From assembly GCA_030620455.1 (NCBI GenBank), contig JAUXEQ010000016.1, positions 1 to 12,353 on the forward strand: a stretch of 12,353 nucleotides of DNA, read 5' to 3'. The DNA comes from a bacterium. GTDB lineage: Bacteria; UBP14; UBA6098; B30-G16. The notes under the pieces were generated by a model. It did no database searches and was not told the origin of the DNA. It saw only the letters and a program-made list of their open reading frames with translations. The translations under genes were made by a program, and so were the position numbers. Shown here one piece after another: positions 1 through 6,974 of this stretch; position 1 is the first letter of the stretch; each line of letters starts with the position of its first letter.

Positions 1-65
1 ATGATGAGAAAATTACAACCTGTACGATTAGTTACATTAAATAGAGCTTATATGAATAAAATCGT

Positions 66-98
66 AAAGAGGGGAGCACACAATGCTTCCCCTTTTTT
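66..98 (+). terminator. Rho-independent terminator of an upstream gene
   Basis: Arms at 70-78 (AGGGGAGCA) and 84-93 (TGCTTCCCCT) pair with a single-base bulge around a five-base loop, and a run of six T follows at 93-98. This is a classic intrinsic terminator for a plus-strand gene that ends before it. One reading frame entering from the left edge stops at 42-44, about 25 bases before the hairpin, which is a normal distance, but too little of that gene is visible to identify it. Confidence 0.7.
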
Positions 99-155
99 AT
101 TGGGTAAGATATTTATCAAGATATATGAAAATTACACATTTATTAGAATATCCGC

Positions 156-183
156 TTTAAAAATTGTTTATTTGCTCTATAAT
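156..183 (+). promoter_or_regulatory. Sigma70-like promoter for the exported-protein pair
   Basis: A perfect TATAAT lies at 178-183. A weaker -35-like hexamer TTTAAA (4 of 6 consensus bases) lies at 156-161, 16 bases upstream. The predicted transcript would start near 190, leaving a leader of about 25-30 bases with an AGGAGG ribosome binding site at 206-211. The position between a terminator and the first gene of a two-gene unit supports the call. In an AT-rich genome chance hexamers are common, so this rests on position as much as on sequence. Confidence 0.45.
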
Positions 184-216
184 GATAATTATAAGAAATA
201 TTCATAGGAGGATGTC

Positions 217-1419
217 ATGAAAAAGAGAATAATTATCTTTTTGGGCTTATTAATTTTCGCTTCATGTTTCGCTCAAAATAACGATTTCATGGAAACAATT
301 CAGCAAAACACAATTTGGAGCCTTGATGTTGCCGGTAATATTGCGGATGTCAAACTCGAGGACGATGCGATATATGTGTTAGCCCAAGATGAGTATGTGG
401 GTTTTTGGATCTACACAATAAGCTATGATGGTAAGGTAGTGGATAAAATCTACCATGAATTCAATTCGATATGTTTTCCAAAAGACAACTTTACTTTTAT
501 ATCAAGACCTCCTAGTTTATTTCACCTTGAAGTTTCAAAATCCACATATGCAGTTACTACTGAAATTTTTGAAGCAACTCCTTCATTGATTTTAGATAAA
601 AGTGGTGAATTGCTCATCGGACCCACATTAGAAGGTGCAGCATATTTAAGTCCATCAGGGAAATATTTTTATACCGGAAATCCAGTACCATTATCTGGTG
701 GTCCAATGGGTCTTTACAGCATATTAGGAGACAAAATTTTCCATGTTCATACTTACTCGGGAAAAAAAATAAGACTTGGGGCTTTTAAGTGGTTAAACTT
801 TGAAAATTTCAAAACCAAAGATTTGCTCGCTGTTGTGAGGAAAGATTCCTTTTATGTAATTGACATATCAAAAATGGATACTCTTAATGAATTGAAAATT
901 CATAGACCTGGGGTTCTAGTTTTTACACCTGAAGGAGTTAAAACTGATTATAGCGAGACTATCATTATTCAAAGCCGCGGATGGAGAAATGGGGAACTAA
1001 TTTATCTTGTCGATTTAGAAAATAATGAAGTTATACTATCAGATACATTTAAAAGTGTATTAGTTCCTAAACATATCGAGTCTATAAGCAATTTAGTTGT
1101 GGTTATAGGACATATGGGTTTGGTAATATATGATTTAGAATCACATAAAATGTTAAGCATTGTGACACACTATAAGGATAAAGACCTATTTTTTAACATG
1201 GGTATTATTGCTTCGTTAACATATTCAAAGGTTAATAAATCCTTATCTATTGTGCAAAGTCAGCCTTTTAGTTATGGGAAAGAATATTTATCACAATTGA
1301 TGATATTTGATAAAAAATGGAAGTTAAAAGAATATTATGAAATACCAGAAATAGTTCGTGTAAAAAACGATAAGCTATTTCGAGGTAATCTTAATAAACT
1401 CAGTTGTTCAAAGTTTTAG
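217..1419 (+). CDS. Exported beta-propeller-like protein of unknown function
   Basis: I do not recognise the family. The 400-residue product starts with a clear signal peptide: basic MKKR, then a hydrophobic core to about residue 16. Cleavage could be by signal peptidase I after A19, or at C17 as a lipoprotein, although phenylalanine at -3 is a poor lipobox. The mature part alternates short beta strands with turns rich in G, D and N. Phrases of the type 'aIYVLaqD' and 'LVVVIGHMGLVIYDLE' recur, as in six- or seven-bladed beta-propellers of secreted proteins in FCB-type bacteria. That fold is inferred from the strand rhythm, not from a named motif. No catalytic signature is visible. The start is well supported by AGGAGG at 206-211, five bases upstream. 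The next gene begins 12 bases after the stop, so the two are probably co-transcribed and may act together in the periplasm or at the outer membrane. Confidence 0.7.
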   Translation: MKKRIIIFLGLLIFASCFAQNNDFMETIQQNTIWSLDVAGNIADVKLEDDAIYVLAQDEYVGFWIYTISYDGKVVDKIYHEFNSICFPKDNFTFISRPPSLFHLEVSKSTYAVTTEIFEATPSLILDKSGELLIGPTLEGAAYLSPSGKYFYTGNPVPLSGGPMGLYSILGDKIFHVHTYSGKKIRLGAFKWLNFENFKTKDLLAVVRKDSFYVIDISKMDTLNELKIHRPGVLVFTPEGVKTDYSETIIIQSRGWRNGELIYLVDLENNEVILSDTFKSVLVPKHIESISNLVVVIGHMGLVIYDLESHKMLSIVTHYKDKDLFFNMGIIASLTYSKVNKSLSIVQSQPFSYGKEYLSQLMIFDKKWKLKEYYEIPEIVRVKNDKLFRGNLNKLSCSKF

Positions 1420-1431
1420 AGGATGTAAATA

Positions 1432-2265
1432 ATGAAACGAAACATATTATATTGTTATATGTCAAAATTTAAGGACAAGAGTTTTATGATGCCAATATAT
1501 CGGAAATATATGGTCTTCTTGGTTATCTTATTCTTCTCTCTTTCCTTGGCTGTATCATGCCCTATTCCGGACCGCAAACTAAGATACAATGAGCGATCCC
1601 TGTCCTTGAACAACCACATCGAGCAATCAACTGCATCAAGATTATTGTTTCAAGTGCAATTAGAAATGCAGCAGGCAAATATGAGTGAAAACACCAGACA
1701 CGTAAATCGAAGCTTGACATTGAAATATGCGCAAAACATTGGGGTAGCGTATTTAGGAGGGATTGGAGGTTTGGTGTTGGGGATACCTGCATTTCCAATT
1801 TTTGGTTTAATAATTGCACTAATCTTTGATACACCACACATGAGAGCAGATTCTCCTGCTGGTGTAGGTGTAGCTTTTATTATTGGAATTGTTGATGTTT
1901 ATCTGATGATTCCCTTGGGTTCGACAGTAGCTCTAAAGTATCAAAAAAAAGAAAATGCAAATCCTTATTTATCTTATTTAGGAGGAATATTGTCTGCAGG
2001 TTTAATACAGTCATCGAATTTTTTTATTCACACTCAAGGTCCAGAAAGGGACAAAATAACTCGATCTCTGTTTCTAACTTCTTTTGCAATCCAACCACTT
2101 GGATGTGCAATCGCTTTTAGCCTTTCAGATTCCTATAATTCCAGGAAAGGTAGTATAAACAAAGATAAGATTGGAAATTCTATTGGATTTCTGAAACCGG
2201 GTATAAATATCACACCAGATAAACAAATGAGTGTGAGATTAACTTTAGTAGAATATAATTTCTAA
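1432..2265 (+). CDS. Glycine-rich membrane-associated putative lipoprotein, unknown function
   Basis: Unrecognised protein of up to 277 residues. A hydrophobic segment around residues 27-42 ends in SLAVSC, which could be a lipobox (A-V-S-C) with the lipid-bearing cysteine at residue 43. Starting at 1432 puts about 26 polar residues before it, long for a signal peptide. The ATG at 1486 has AAGGA ten bases upstream and gives a normal-length signal (MMPIYRKYMVFLV...), so it is a good alternative start; GAGG at 1419-1422 supports 1432. The mature protein begins with a polar stretch, then has glycine-rich hydrophobic segments around residues 106-132 and 143-167 and more hydrophobic stretches at about 178-195 and 212-230. 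A short polar C-terminus ends in aromatic YNF, reminiscent of outer-membrane proteins. A membrane location is inferred. It lies 12 bases after the preceding exported-protein gene and is closed by a hairpin at 2276-2304. Confidence 0.65.
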   Translation: MKRNILYCYMSKFKDKSFMMPIYRKYMVFLVILFFSLSLAVSCPIPDRKLRYNERSLSLNNHIEQSTASRLLFQVQLEMQQANMSENTRHVNRSLTLKYAQNIGVAYLGGIGGLVLGIPAFPIFGLIIALIFDTPHMRADSPAGVGVAFIIGIVDVYLMIPLGSTVALKYQKKENANPYLSYLGGILSAGLIQSSNFFIHTQGPERDKITRSLFLTSFAIQPLGCAIAFSLSDSYNSRKGSINKDKIGNSIGFLKPGINITPDKQMSVRLTLVEYNF

Positions 2266-2275
2266 AAGGAACATG

Positions 2276-2304
2276 AAAAAAAAGGCGACTCAAAGGTCGC
2301 CTTT
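2276..2304. terminator. Bidirectional intrinsic terminator between convergent genes
   Basis: Perfect nine-base arms AAAGGCGAC (2281-2289) and GTCGCCTTT (2296-2304) enclose the six-base loop TCAAAG. Read on the minus strand, the hairpin is followed by eight T (the A run at 2276-2283), a strong terminator for the gene ending at 2331. Read on the plus strand, only TTTAATT follows, so termination of the exported-protein pair would be weaker. Confidence 0.75.
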
Positions 2305-2330
2305 AATTCTATCAGCAATTATTTCCAGAA

Positions 2331-3092
2331 TCAATCTAATTTAATCGTTGTTTGCTTCAATGTGCTGCTGAGGATCTCATATTGAGGCTTTGGATTAGGC
2401 TTTGCAAGAAGATCCCAGCGATTACGATAGCATGCGTATTTACTCGATGTGTTTCCTCGACGTCCTTTTTCTCTTTCATAGCTTGTTTTAAGAGTTATGA
2501 GAGAAAGGTGATGAATTTTGTCGTGGGGGATCAAATAGAATGTATTATTATTTTCTACATCAAGAATGAATACGCAGTAATCAACTGTTTTTGATGGGAC
2601 GGCAAATCTATAATAAACGCTCGGTGGATGATTTTTTGGGATGTGATATATCGTTTGAGTGTCCGTACCTGAAATAGCACAGAAATGCCCATTAATAAAA
2701 ACATCGAGTGCACCGCTGCGTTTACGTCTGATTCTTACATCATAGCCCATCTTTTCCGACAATTCCTTTATTTGCCTAATGTAGGCAACCTTCTTGGAGC
2801 TTCGGATTTTACCCTTATTGTAAAGTTTCTGCTCTAATTCAACAAGATCGCAGCAATTCTTTAGTTGTTCAATTTTCCTTCTTAGCTGACGTTTTTGCTG
2901 AATTATATTGTATCCCTTGCTGAAAAAAGAACGGAATAAGCCAGCTGTATTCTGGCGGGAGAAACCGAAATACTGACCAATTTCCTCGAGGGTACTAAGA
3001 TTCTCAACCATACTTTTGAACTTTTCAAAACCACCCTTGCCCTTATATTTCTGCTCAAATCTTTCGACTTTACGATCTCTACTCATTTTCAT
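2331..3092 (-). CDS. HTH protein with degenerate PD-(D/E)XK-like nuclease domain
   Basis: A 253-residue basic protein, probably DNA-binding. Numbering from the ATG at 3092: residues 30-57 form a helix-turn-helix (LSTLEEIGQYFGFSRQNTAGL) of the type that reads DNA in small regulators and recombinases. Residues 63-115 are charged and probably helical. From about 117 the pattern resembles PD-(D/E)XK endonucleases of the group I intron homing type: 'MGYDVRI', then a possible catalytic Asp at 130 in LDVFING, a later YYRF and DYCVF strand pair, FYLIP at 185-189, and a C-terminal SKYACYRNRWDLL near 217-229. The strand after NG, which should carry E/Q-x-K, reads CAIS, so the catalytic pair appears lost. 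It follows folD by 36 bases on the same strand and precedes a strong terminator, so it is probably the last gene of that transcript. It could be a binding-only regulator derived from a nuclease; the family assignment is from memory of sequence patterns and is moderate. Confidence 0.65.
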   Translation of the reverse strand: MKMSRDRKVERFEQKYKGKGGFEKFKSMVENLSTLEEIGQYFGFSRQNTAGLFRSFFSKGYNIIQQKRQLRRKIEQLKNCCDLVELEQKLYNKGKIRSSKKVAYIRQIKELSEKMGYDVRIRRKRSGALDVFINGHFCAISGTDTQTIYHIPKNHPPSVYYRFAVPSKTVDYCVFILDVENNNTFYLIPHDKIHHLSLITLKTSYEREKGRRGNTSSKYACYRNRWDLLAKPNPKPQYEILSSTLKQTTIKLD

Positions 3093-3097
3093 GACAA

Positions 3098-3104
3098 CCA
3101 CCTC
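3098..3104 (-). promoter_or_regulatory. Ribosome binding site fixing the start of the HTH protein
   Basis: On the minus strand GAGGTGG at 3104-3098 lies five bases before the ATG at 3092. The same bases contain an in-frame GTG (3101-3099) that would extend the protein by three residues. A start inside its own ribosome binding site is unlikely, so ATG 3092 is preferred. Confidence 0.6.
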
Positions 3105-3128
3105 TCTTTTTTAAAATTTACATTTCCT

Positions 3129-4001
3129 TTACAAAGTAATTTTTTTACCAATATTACGCAATATTTTTTTTGATTGCAAAGAAATATTTCGTAAAATATA
3201 CGCCGTAGTCACAGAACCGACTCCTCCCGGTACCGGTGTGATAGAATCAACCTTCTGACTAACAGAATCCCAATCTACGTCACCAACATATTTTCCGTTA
3301 ACATAGTTTATACCTACATCTATAACAACTGCATCATTAGAGACCATATCACCCTTAATCAATCCTGCTATTCCCGCTGCAACAATTAGAATTTCAGCTT
3401 TCAAGGTTTCCTTGGAAAGATCCTGTGTTTTGCTGTGGCAGATTGAAAGCGTTGCGTCACCGTAAGGTCCTTTTAATAAAAGAAGTCTTGCAAGCGGTAA
3501 ACCGACTGTTAAACTTCTACCAATCAATACGACTTTCTTCCCAGAAGTTTTTATGTCATAAAATTTTAGCATTTCAATAACTGCACCCGCTGTTGCTGGA
3601 ACGAATTCTGGCTCGCCGGCAAATAATTTCCCTAAGGTTGTAAATTTCTGACAGTCAATATCTGCATGATCCGGTATTAAATGCGTCAATCTTTCAAAAT
3701 TTAAATTTTTTGGAATCGGTTTCTCAATAATTACACCGTCGGGTTTAAGAGAATCTGACGATTTTGCTATTTCCTGTTCAACTTTTGACTGTTCTATTTC
3801 CGCAGGATATTGAAGTAAATGAAAAGATATTCCCAACTTCTCAGCTTTTTTGCCTTTAGAACGAGCATATTGAGTTGCTGACGGATCGTCTCCAATCAAT
3901 ATAGAGACAAGTCGAACTGATTCTTTGTGTTGACTGAGCTTTTCTTTCAGTTCGGTATAAATTCGCTCGGCTACTGGTTTTCCTAAAAGTAAATTGGACA
4001 T
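3129..4001 (-). CDS. folD: Bifunctional methylene-THF dehydrogenase/cyclohydrolase, divergent
   Basis: FolD interconverts 5,10-methylene-THF and 10-formyl-THF through the methenyl form, using NADP, in cytoplasmic one-carbon metabolism that supplies purine and formyl-Met synthesis. The 290-residue length is typical. Visible landmarks: Y45 and catalytic K49 in YARSK; D116 in ADIDC (the DVDG aspartate); the Rossmann dinucleotide loop GRSLTVGLP at 161-169; DVGIN at 228-232; and PGGVG at 258-262. Several normally fixed positions differ. The VQLPLP motif reads IEKPIP, so the active-site Gln is E93. P-C/S-T-P-x-G reads PATAGA, and PGGVGPMT reads PGGVGSVT. The fold is clear, but the balance of the two activities may be altered. 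The ATG at 4001 has no obvious Shine-Dalgarno. It diverges from the HIT gene across an AT-rich region and is probably co-transcribed with the downstream HTH gene. Confidence 0.9.
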   Translation of the reverse strand: MSNLLLGKPVAERIYTELKEKLSQHKESVRLVSILIGDDPSATQYARSKGKKAEKLGISFHLLQYPAEIEQSKVEQEIAKSSDSLKPDGVIIEKPIPKNLNFERLTHLIPDHADIDCQKFTTLGKLFAGEPEFVPATAGAVIEMLKFYDIKTSGKKVVLIGRSLTVGLPLARLLLLKGPYGDATLSICHSKTQDLSKETLKAEILIVAAGIAGLIKGDMVSNDAVVIDVGINYVNGKYVGDVDWDSVSQKVDSITPVPGGVGSVTTAYILRNISLQSKKILRNIGKKITL

Positions 4002-4342
4002 GATAATATTAAGATGCTAAAATTAAGTTTTACTATTGTTTTGTCAAGCAAAATTCCACGTTTATATTAAAAAAAACTTTTTCTAATAAATTTTCATTTA
4101 ATATCCCTTAAGTAAATTAATATTTTTAAATATTTATTTATTGGAAGAAAATGATAATAGAAGTTTATAAACAATGAATCGAATGTATTAATAACTGACA
4201 GGAATTAAAAAATTCTGAAAATTTGCAAATGCATAATTACTAAGTGAATATCAGGAATTTTTCGTTACGTTAAATTCTATTAAAAAATGATTTCAATAGG
4301 TTAAGGTCACTTATATATTTATAGAATTTACAGGAGATAAAT
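4002..4342. promoter_or_regulatory. AT-rich divergent intergenic region holding both promoters
   Basis: This 341-base spacer separates the starts of folD (minus) and the HIT gene (plus), so it must carry promoters for both. On the minus strand a perfect TTGACA (4047-4042) is followed after 16 bases by a weak TAATTT (4025-4020). On the plus strand TATATA/TATATT at 4312-4319 has only a poor -35 (TTTCAA, 4291-4296). A small palindrome GAATT-AAAA-AATTC sits at 4202-4215, and CAGGAATT occurs at 4199-4206 and 4252-4259, possible but unproven regulator sites. I see no coding potential, tRNA or riboswitch-like structure here. Confidence 0.4.
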
Positions 4343-4840
4343 ATGGACCTTATATGGGCACCATGGCGAATTTGGTATATTCAAAAAGCCACAACGCAAA
4401 ATGGAGTTTGTTCTTTATGTAGTGAAAGCAAAACTACTGAGTTGGATGAGGATAATTTTGTGCTTTATAGAGGGAAAAATTGTTTTGCACTCTTGAATAC
4501 TTTCCCATATAATAACGGTCATATTTTAATCGCTCCATACAGACATGTTAGGGATTTGAAAGATTTAACAGATGAAGAAATTATCGAGGTATTTAGGATT
4601 TCTAAAATAGCTGTCAATGCTTTAGAGAAGTCTATGGGTGCTCAGGGTTTTAACATAGGATTCAACGTGGGAGAGGTAGCCGGAGCTGGATGTGCAGACC
4701 ACATACATCTTCATATTGTTCCTCGATGGTCGGGTGATACAAATTTCATGCCGATATTAGGAGATGTGAAGATAATTTCCGAGGCTCTTAAGAATTCATA
4801 TGAGAGACTTCTTCCATATTTTCGAGGAGTACTAAAGTGA
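4343..4840 (+). CDS. HIT-family nucleotide hydrolase/transferase (Ap4A phosphorylase-like)
   Basis: A 165-residue histidine triad protein of the branch that includes diadenosine tetraphosphate phosphorylases. These act on dinucleoside polyphosphates or other nucleotidyl substrates in the cytoplasm. The N-terminal LIWAPWR signature of this branch is followed by C23-x-x-C26, which with H60 (NNGH) or H68 (YRH) could form the structural zinc site seen in relatives. The catalytic triad is H120-I-H122-L-H124 in DHIHLHIVPRW, with H122 the expected nucleophile that forms the nucleotidyl intermediate. GDTNFMP at 131-137 is also typical. Length and motif order are complete. The start at 4343 is supported by AGGAGA at 4332-4337. 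It is the first gene of the plus-strand cluster and overlaps the next gene by four bases (GTGA), indicating translational coupling. The physiological substrate cannot be told from sequence. Confidence 0.88.
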   Translation: MDLIWAPWRIWYIQKATTQNGVCSLCSESKTTELDEDNFVLYRGKNCFALLNTFPYNNGHILIAPYRHVRDLKDLTDEEIIEVFRISKIAVNALEKSMGAQGFNIGFNVGEVAGAGCADHIHLHIVPRWSGDTNFMPILGDVKIISEALKNSYERLLPYFRGVLK

Positions 4841-6147
4841 AATTTAGATATTTGGGAATTATGCTTTTATTGCTTATCTCAATCTCTTGTCTTGGGGAGT
4901 TTTTGTCCTACAATGAAAACGGTGATGTTGTGGTTACAGTTGTTGCCGTTGTTGGAAATGAGCCAATTTTGTCCCTTGAATTAGATGAGATAGTTAGGAC
5001 CAGCGGAATGGAAATTCCTAAAGATTCTCTAAAAATGTTTAAAGTATACGGTTCTTTACTCTCTGAAATGATAAAAGAAAAAATTGTCTTGCAAGCTGCG
5101 CGAACCGAGAGTTTGGATTTGGATATGGAGATTATAGAGAAAGAATTCTCAGCGAGATGGGATTCTTTTTTGATTAGGTTTGGTGGTGTTAAGGCACTTG
5201 CAGAAACTCTCGCAAATGAAGGTTTAACTATTACTGAATTTAAAAGGCAGTTCAAAGAGCAAATTTCTAATGGCATTATTAAACAGACATATATCCAGAA
5301 AAAATTAGGTTTTATCGAGGTTTCAGACAAAGATGTAAAAGAATTTTTTAACGACTATCAAGATAGCTTACCTCAAATGCCGGAACAATTTTTACTCGGT
5401 GTCATTTTAATTTCATCATTATCTGATTCAACTCGATGGGAAATTGCCTTAAAAAAAACATTGGAACCGATGCGACAAATTAAGGCGGGAATAGATTTCT
5501 CCGAAGTGGCTACAGAATATTCAGAGGATGATGTCAGCAGGACAAGTGGTGGGAATATTGGTTCTTTTAGCTTACAGGACCTTCCAGAGTCGTTCAAAGA
5601 AACTGTAAAGAAAATGAAAGCTGGACAATTCAGCGATGCTGTCATAGGGCAAAGAGGTTATCACATAATTAAACTCCTTAACAGAGGAGAAAACACCGTT
5701 GAACTTGCACATATTTTTTTAAAGCTCCCCGATGCTGAATCTGCAGCAATATTCGTTGCTAATGCAGTGTATGATTCCGCAATCTCGGGAGTGGAATTTT
5801 CTACTTTAGTTAAAAATCATTCCGATGATTCTGTGTCGGCACAGAAAGGTGGTGAGCTTGGATGGGTTTCAGCGGAAGTTTTTCCGAATGAAATTCTCTC
5901 TTTTGTCGATTCTGCTGGTGTTGGTGCTGTCATTCCACCATTGCTGCAACCTGAGGGCGTAGCGATTTATCGCATTGCGGATATCAAAGAGTCGCATTCC
6001 CTTAAACTTGAAGAGGATATGGATGTAATAAGGGAGTTTGCAAGACAATGGAAATTCAATCAAAAGCTCGATAGAATTATCAATAATCTAAAAGAAAACA
6101 TTTACGTCGAAATTAAGGATAATAGATTCAAACCTTACATAAAATAG
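4837..6147 (+). CDS. SurA-like periplasmic peptidyl-prolyl isomerase, two parvulin domains
   Basis: A 436-residue exported chaperone/isomerase resembling SurA, which escorts outer-membrane proteins across the periplasm. The hydrophobic signal at residues 5-17 ends at C18. It is probably a Sec signal; SISC makes a poor lipobox, though a lipoprotein is possible. Residues 31-165 are the SurA/PpiC N-terminal chaperone region, with the usual opening VVAVVGNEPILSLELDE and a later EFKRQFKEQI helix. Parvulin domain 1 covers about 183-283 (SGGNIGSF, then GYHIIKL) and domain 2 about 288-383 (ELAHIFLKL, then KGGELGW). Domain 1 lacks the first active-site His (V189) but keeps H276. Domain 2 keeps H292 but has A376 at the second. 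Residues 391-436 are helical and probably fold back on the N-terminal domain, as in SurA. The start is GTG at 4837 inside the previous stop, with GAGGAG at 4824-4829 seven bases upstream. I give no symbol because PpiC, PrsA and SurA types are hard to separate here. Confidence 0.85.
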   Translation: MKFRYLGIMLLLLISISCLGEFLSYNENGDVVVTVVAVVGNEPILSLELDEIVRTSGMEIPKDSLKMFKVYGSLLSEMIKEKIVLQAARTESLDLDMEIIEKEFSARWDSFLIRFGGVKALAETLANEGLTITEFKRQFKEQISNGIIKQTYIQKKLGFIEVSDKDVKEFFNDYQDSLPQMPEQFLLGVILISSLSDSTRWEIALKKTLEPMRQIKAGIDFSEVATEYSEDDVSRTSGGNIGSFSLQDLPESFKETVKKMKAGQFSDAVIGQRGYHIIKLLNRGENTVELAHIFLKLPDAESAAIFVANAVYDSAISGVEFSTLVKNHSDDSVSAQKGGELGWVSAEVFPNEILSFVDSAGVGAVIPPLLQPEGVAIYRIADIKESHSLKLEEDMDVIREFARQWKFNQKLDRIINNLKENIYVEIKDNRFKPYIK

Positions 6148-6203
6148 TTTGCCTTCAAATTATTCATTAGTTAAAATACAAACTGGTTCAAATCGGAGCA
6201 AAG

Positions 6204-6953
6204 ATGAAACTTCAGGAAAGAGATAATTCGCCAATAAATAAAATCTTGGTCATTATGCCAACGTATAATGAGCGTGAAAATCTTGAAGGAATCGTTCCAA
6301 AAATAATTTCTCAAGACTCAAGAATTAATATGCTTATTGTTGATGATAATTCACCAGATGGAACTGGTTTGATTGCTGACAAATTTGCTAAGGAAAATTC
6401 TCGAATAAAAGTTATTCATAGAAAAGGTAAATTGGGATTAGGTTCTGCTTATGTTTTAGGTTTTAGATATTCTTTGGAGAATAGATTCGATCTAACTTTT
6501 ACAATGGATGCAGATTTTTCTCATCCAGTTGATAAACTACCTGAAATGATTAGCACAGTGGAACAAGGATATGACCTTGTTATAGGTTCGAGATGGGTGG
6601 AAGGTGGAGGAACTGTGAATTGGCCCAGAAATAGAGAAAGACTGTCGCAGACAGCTAGCAAATACACTAGAATAGTCACTGGATTACCTGTAAAGGACAC
6701 TACTGCAGGTTTTCAGGCTTTTAGGAAACGTGTGTTGGAGAATATTGAAATCGATGGCATGAAATCTGATGGTTATTCATTCCAGATTGAAACAAAATTT
6801 AAAGTTTGGCGGAATGGCTTTAGATTAAAGGAAATACCTATTATTTTTAAAGATAGGGTTATTGGTGTTTCAAAACTGAGTAAAAGAATAATTTTTGAAG
6901 CTTTTTTTATAGTTTGGTGGTTGAGAATTTCATCAATCTTCAGTAAAGTTTAG
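6204..6953 (+). CDS. Polyprenol-phosphate sugar transferase, DPM1-like GT2
   Basis: A 249-residue family 2 glycosyltransferase of the dolichyl/polyprenyl-phosphate mannosyltransferase (DPM1) type. These move a hexose from a GDP- or UDP-sugar onto a lipid phosphate at the cytoplasmic membrane face, making donors for protein or glycan glycosylation. The GT-A fold is complete: PTYNERENL at 19-27, VDDNSPDGTG at 46-55 (sugar-nucleotide binding), DADFSHP at 102-108 (metal-binding DxD), GSRWVEGG at 128-135, and DTTAGFQAFR at 165-174, the DPM1 hallmark. GYSFQIE at 190-196 and GVSK at 221-224 complete the acceptor side. It lacks the C-terminal transmembrane pair of longer bacterial relatives and ends in a hydrophobic helix (about 229-247) that may touch the membrane. 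The donor sugar cannot be inferred. GGAG about five bases before the ATG supports the start. The next glycosyltransferase begins 21 bases downstream. Confidence 0.88.
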   Translation: MKLQERDNSPINKILVIMPTYNERENLEGIVPKIISQDSRINMLIVDDNSPDGTGLIADKFAKENSRIKVIHRKGKLGLGSAYVLGFRYSLENRFDLTFTMDADFSHPVDKLPEMISTVEQGYDLVIGSRWVEGGGTVNWPRNRERLSQTASKYTRIVTGLPVKDTTAGFQAFRKRVLENIEIDGMKSDGYSFQIETKFKVWRNGFRLKEIPIIFKDRVIGVSKLSKRIIFEAFFIVWWLRISSIFSKV

Positions 6954-6974
6954 GTTTTTTGTATTGGGAAGGAT

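Noticed and set aside
1..207. 68-codon open frame at the left edge starting ATGATG
   Set aside because: It runs straight through a strong intrinsic terminator (66-98) and the TATAAT promoter, starts exactly at the window edge, and its translation resembles no known protein. It is probably spurious.
4908..5330. Minus-strand 140-codon frame opposite the SurA-like gene
   Set aside because: The plus-strand frame carries clear domain motifs and good ribosome binding. The antisense frame has low-complexity serine-rich content with no recognisable motif; it is a shadow.
6184..6200. GGTTCAAATC, resembling a tRNA T-loop
   Set aside because: The flanking bases do not form a T-stem, and the 56-base gap between genes cannot hold a tRNA, so it is a chance match.
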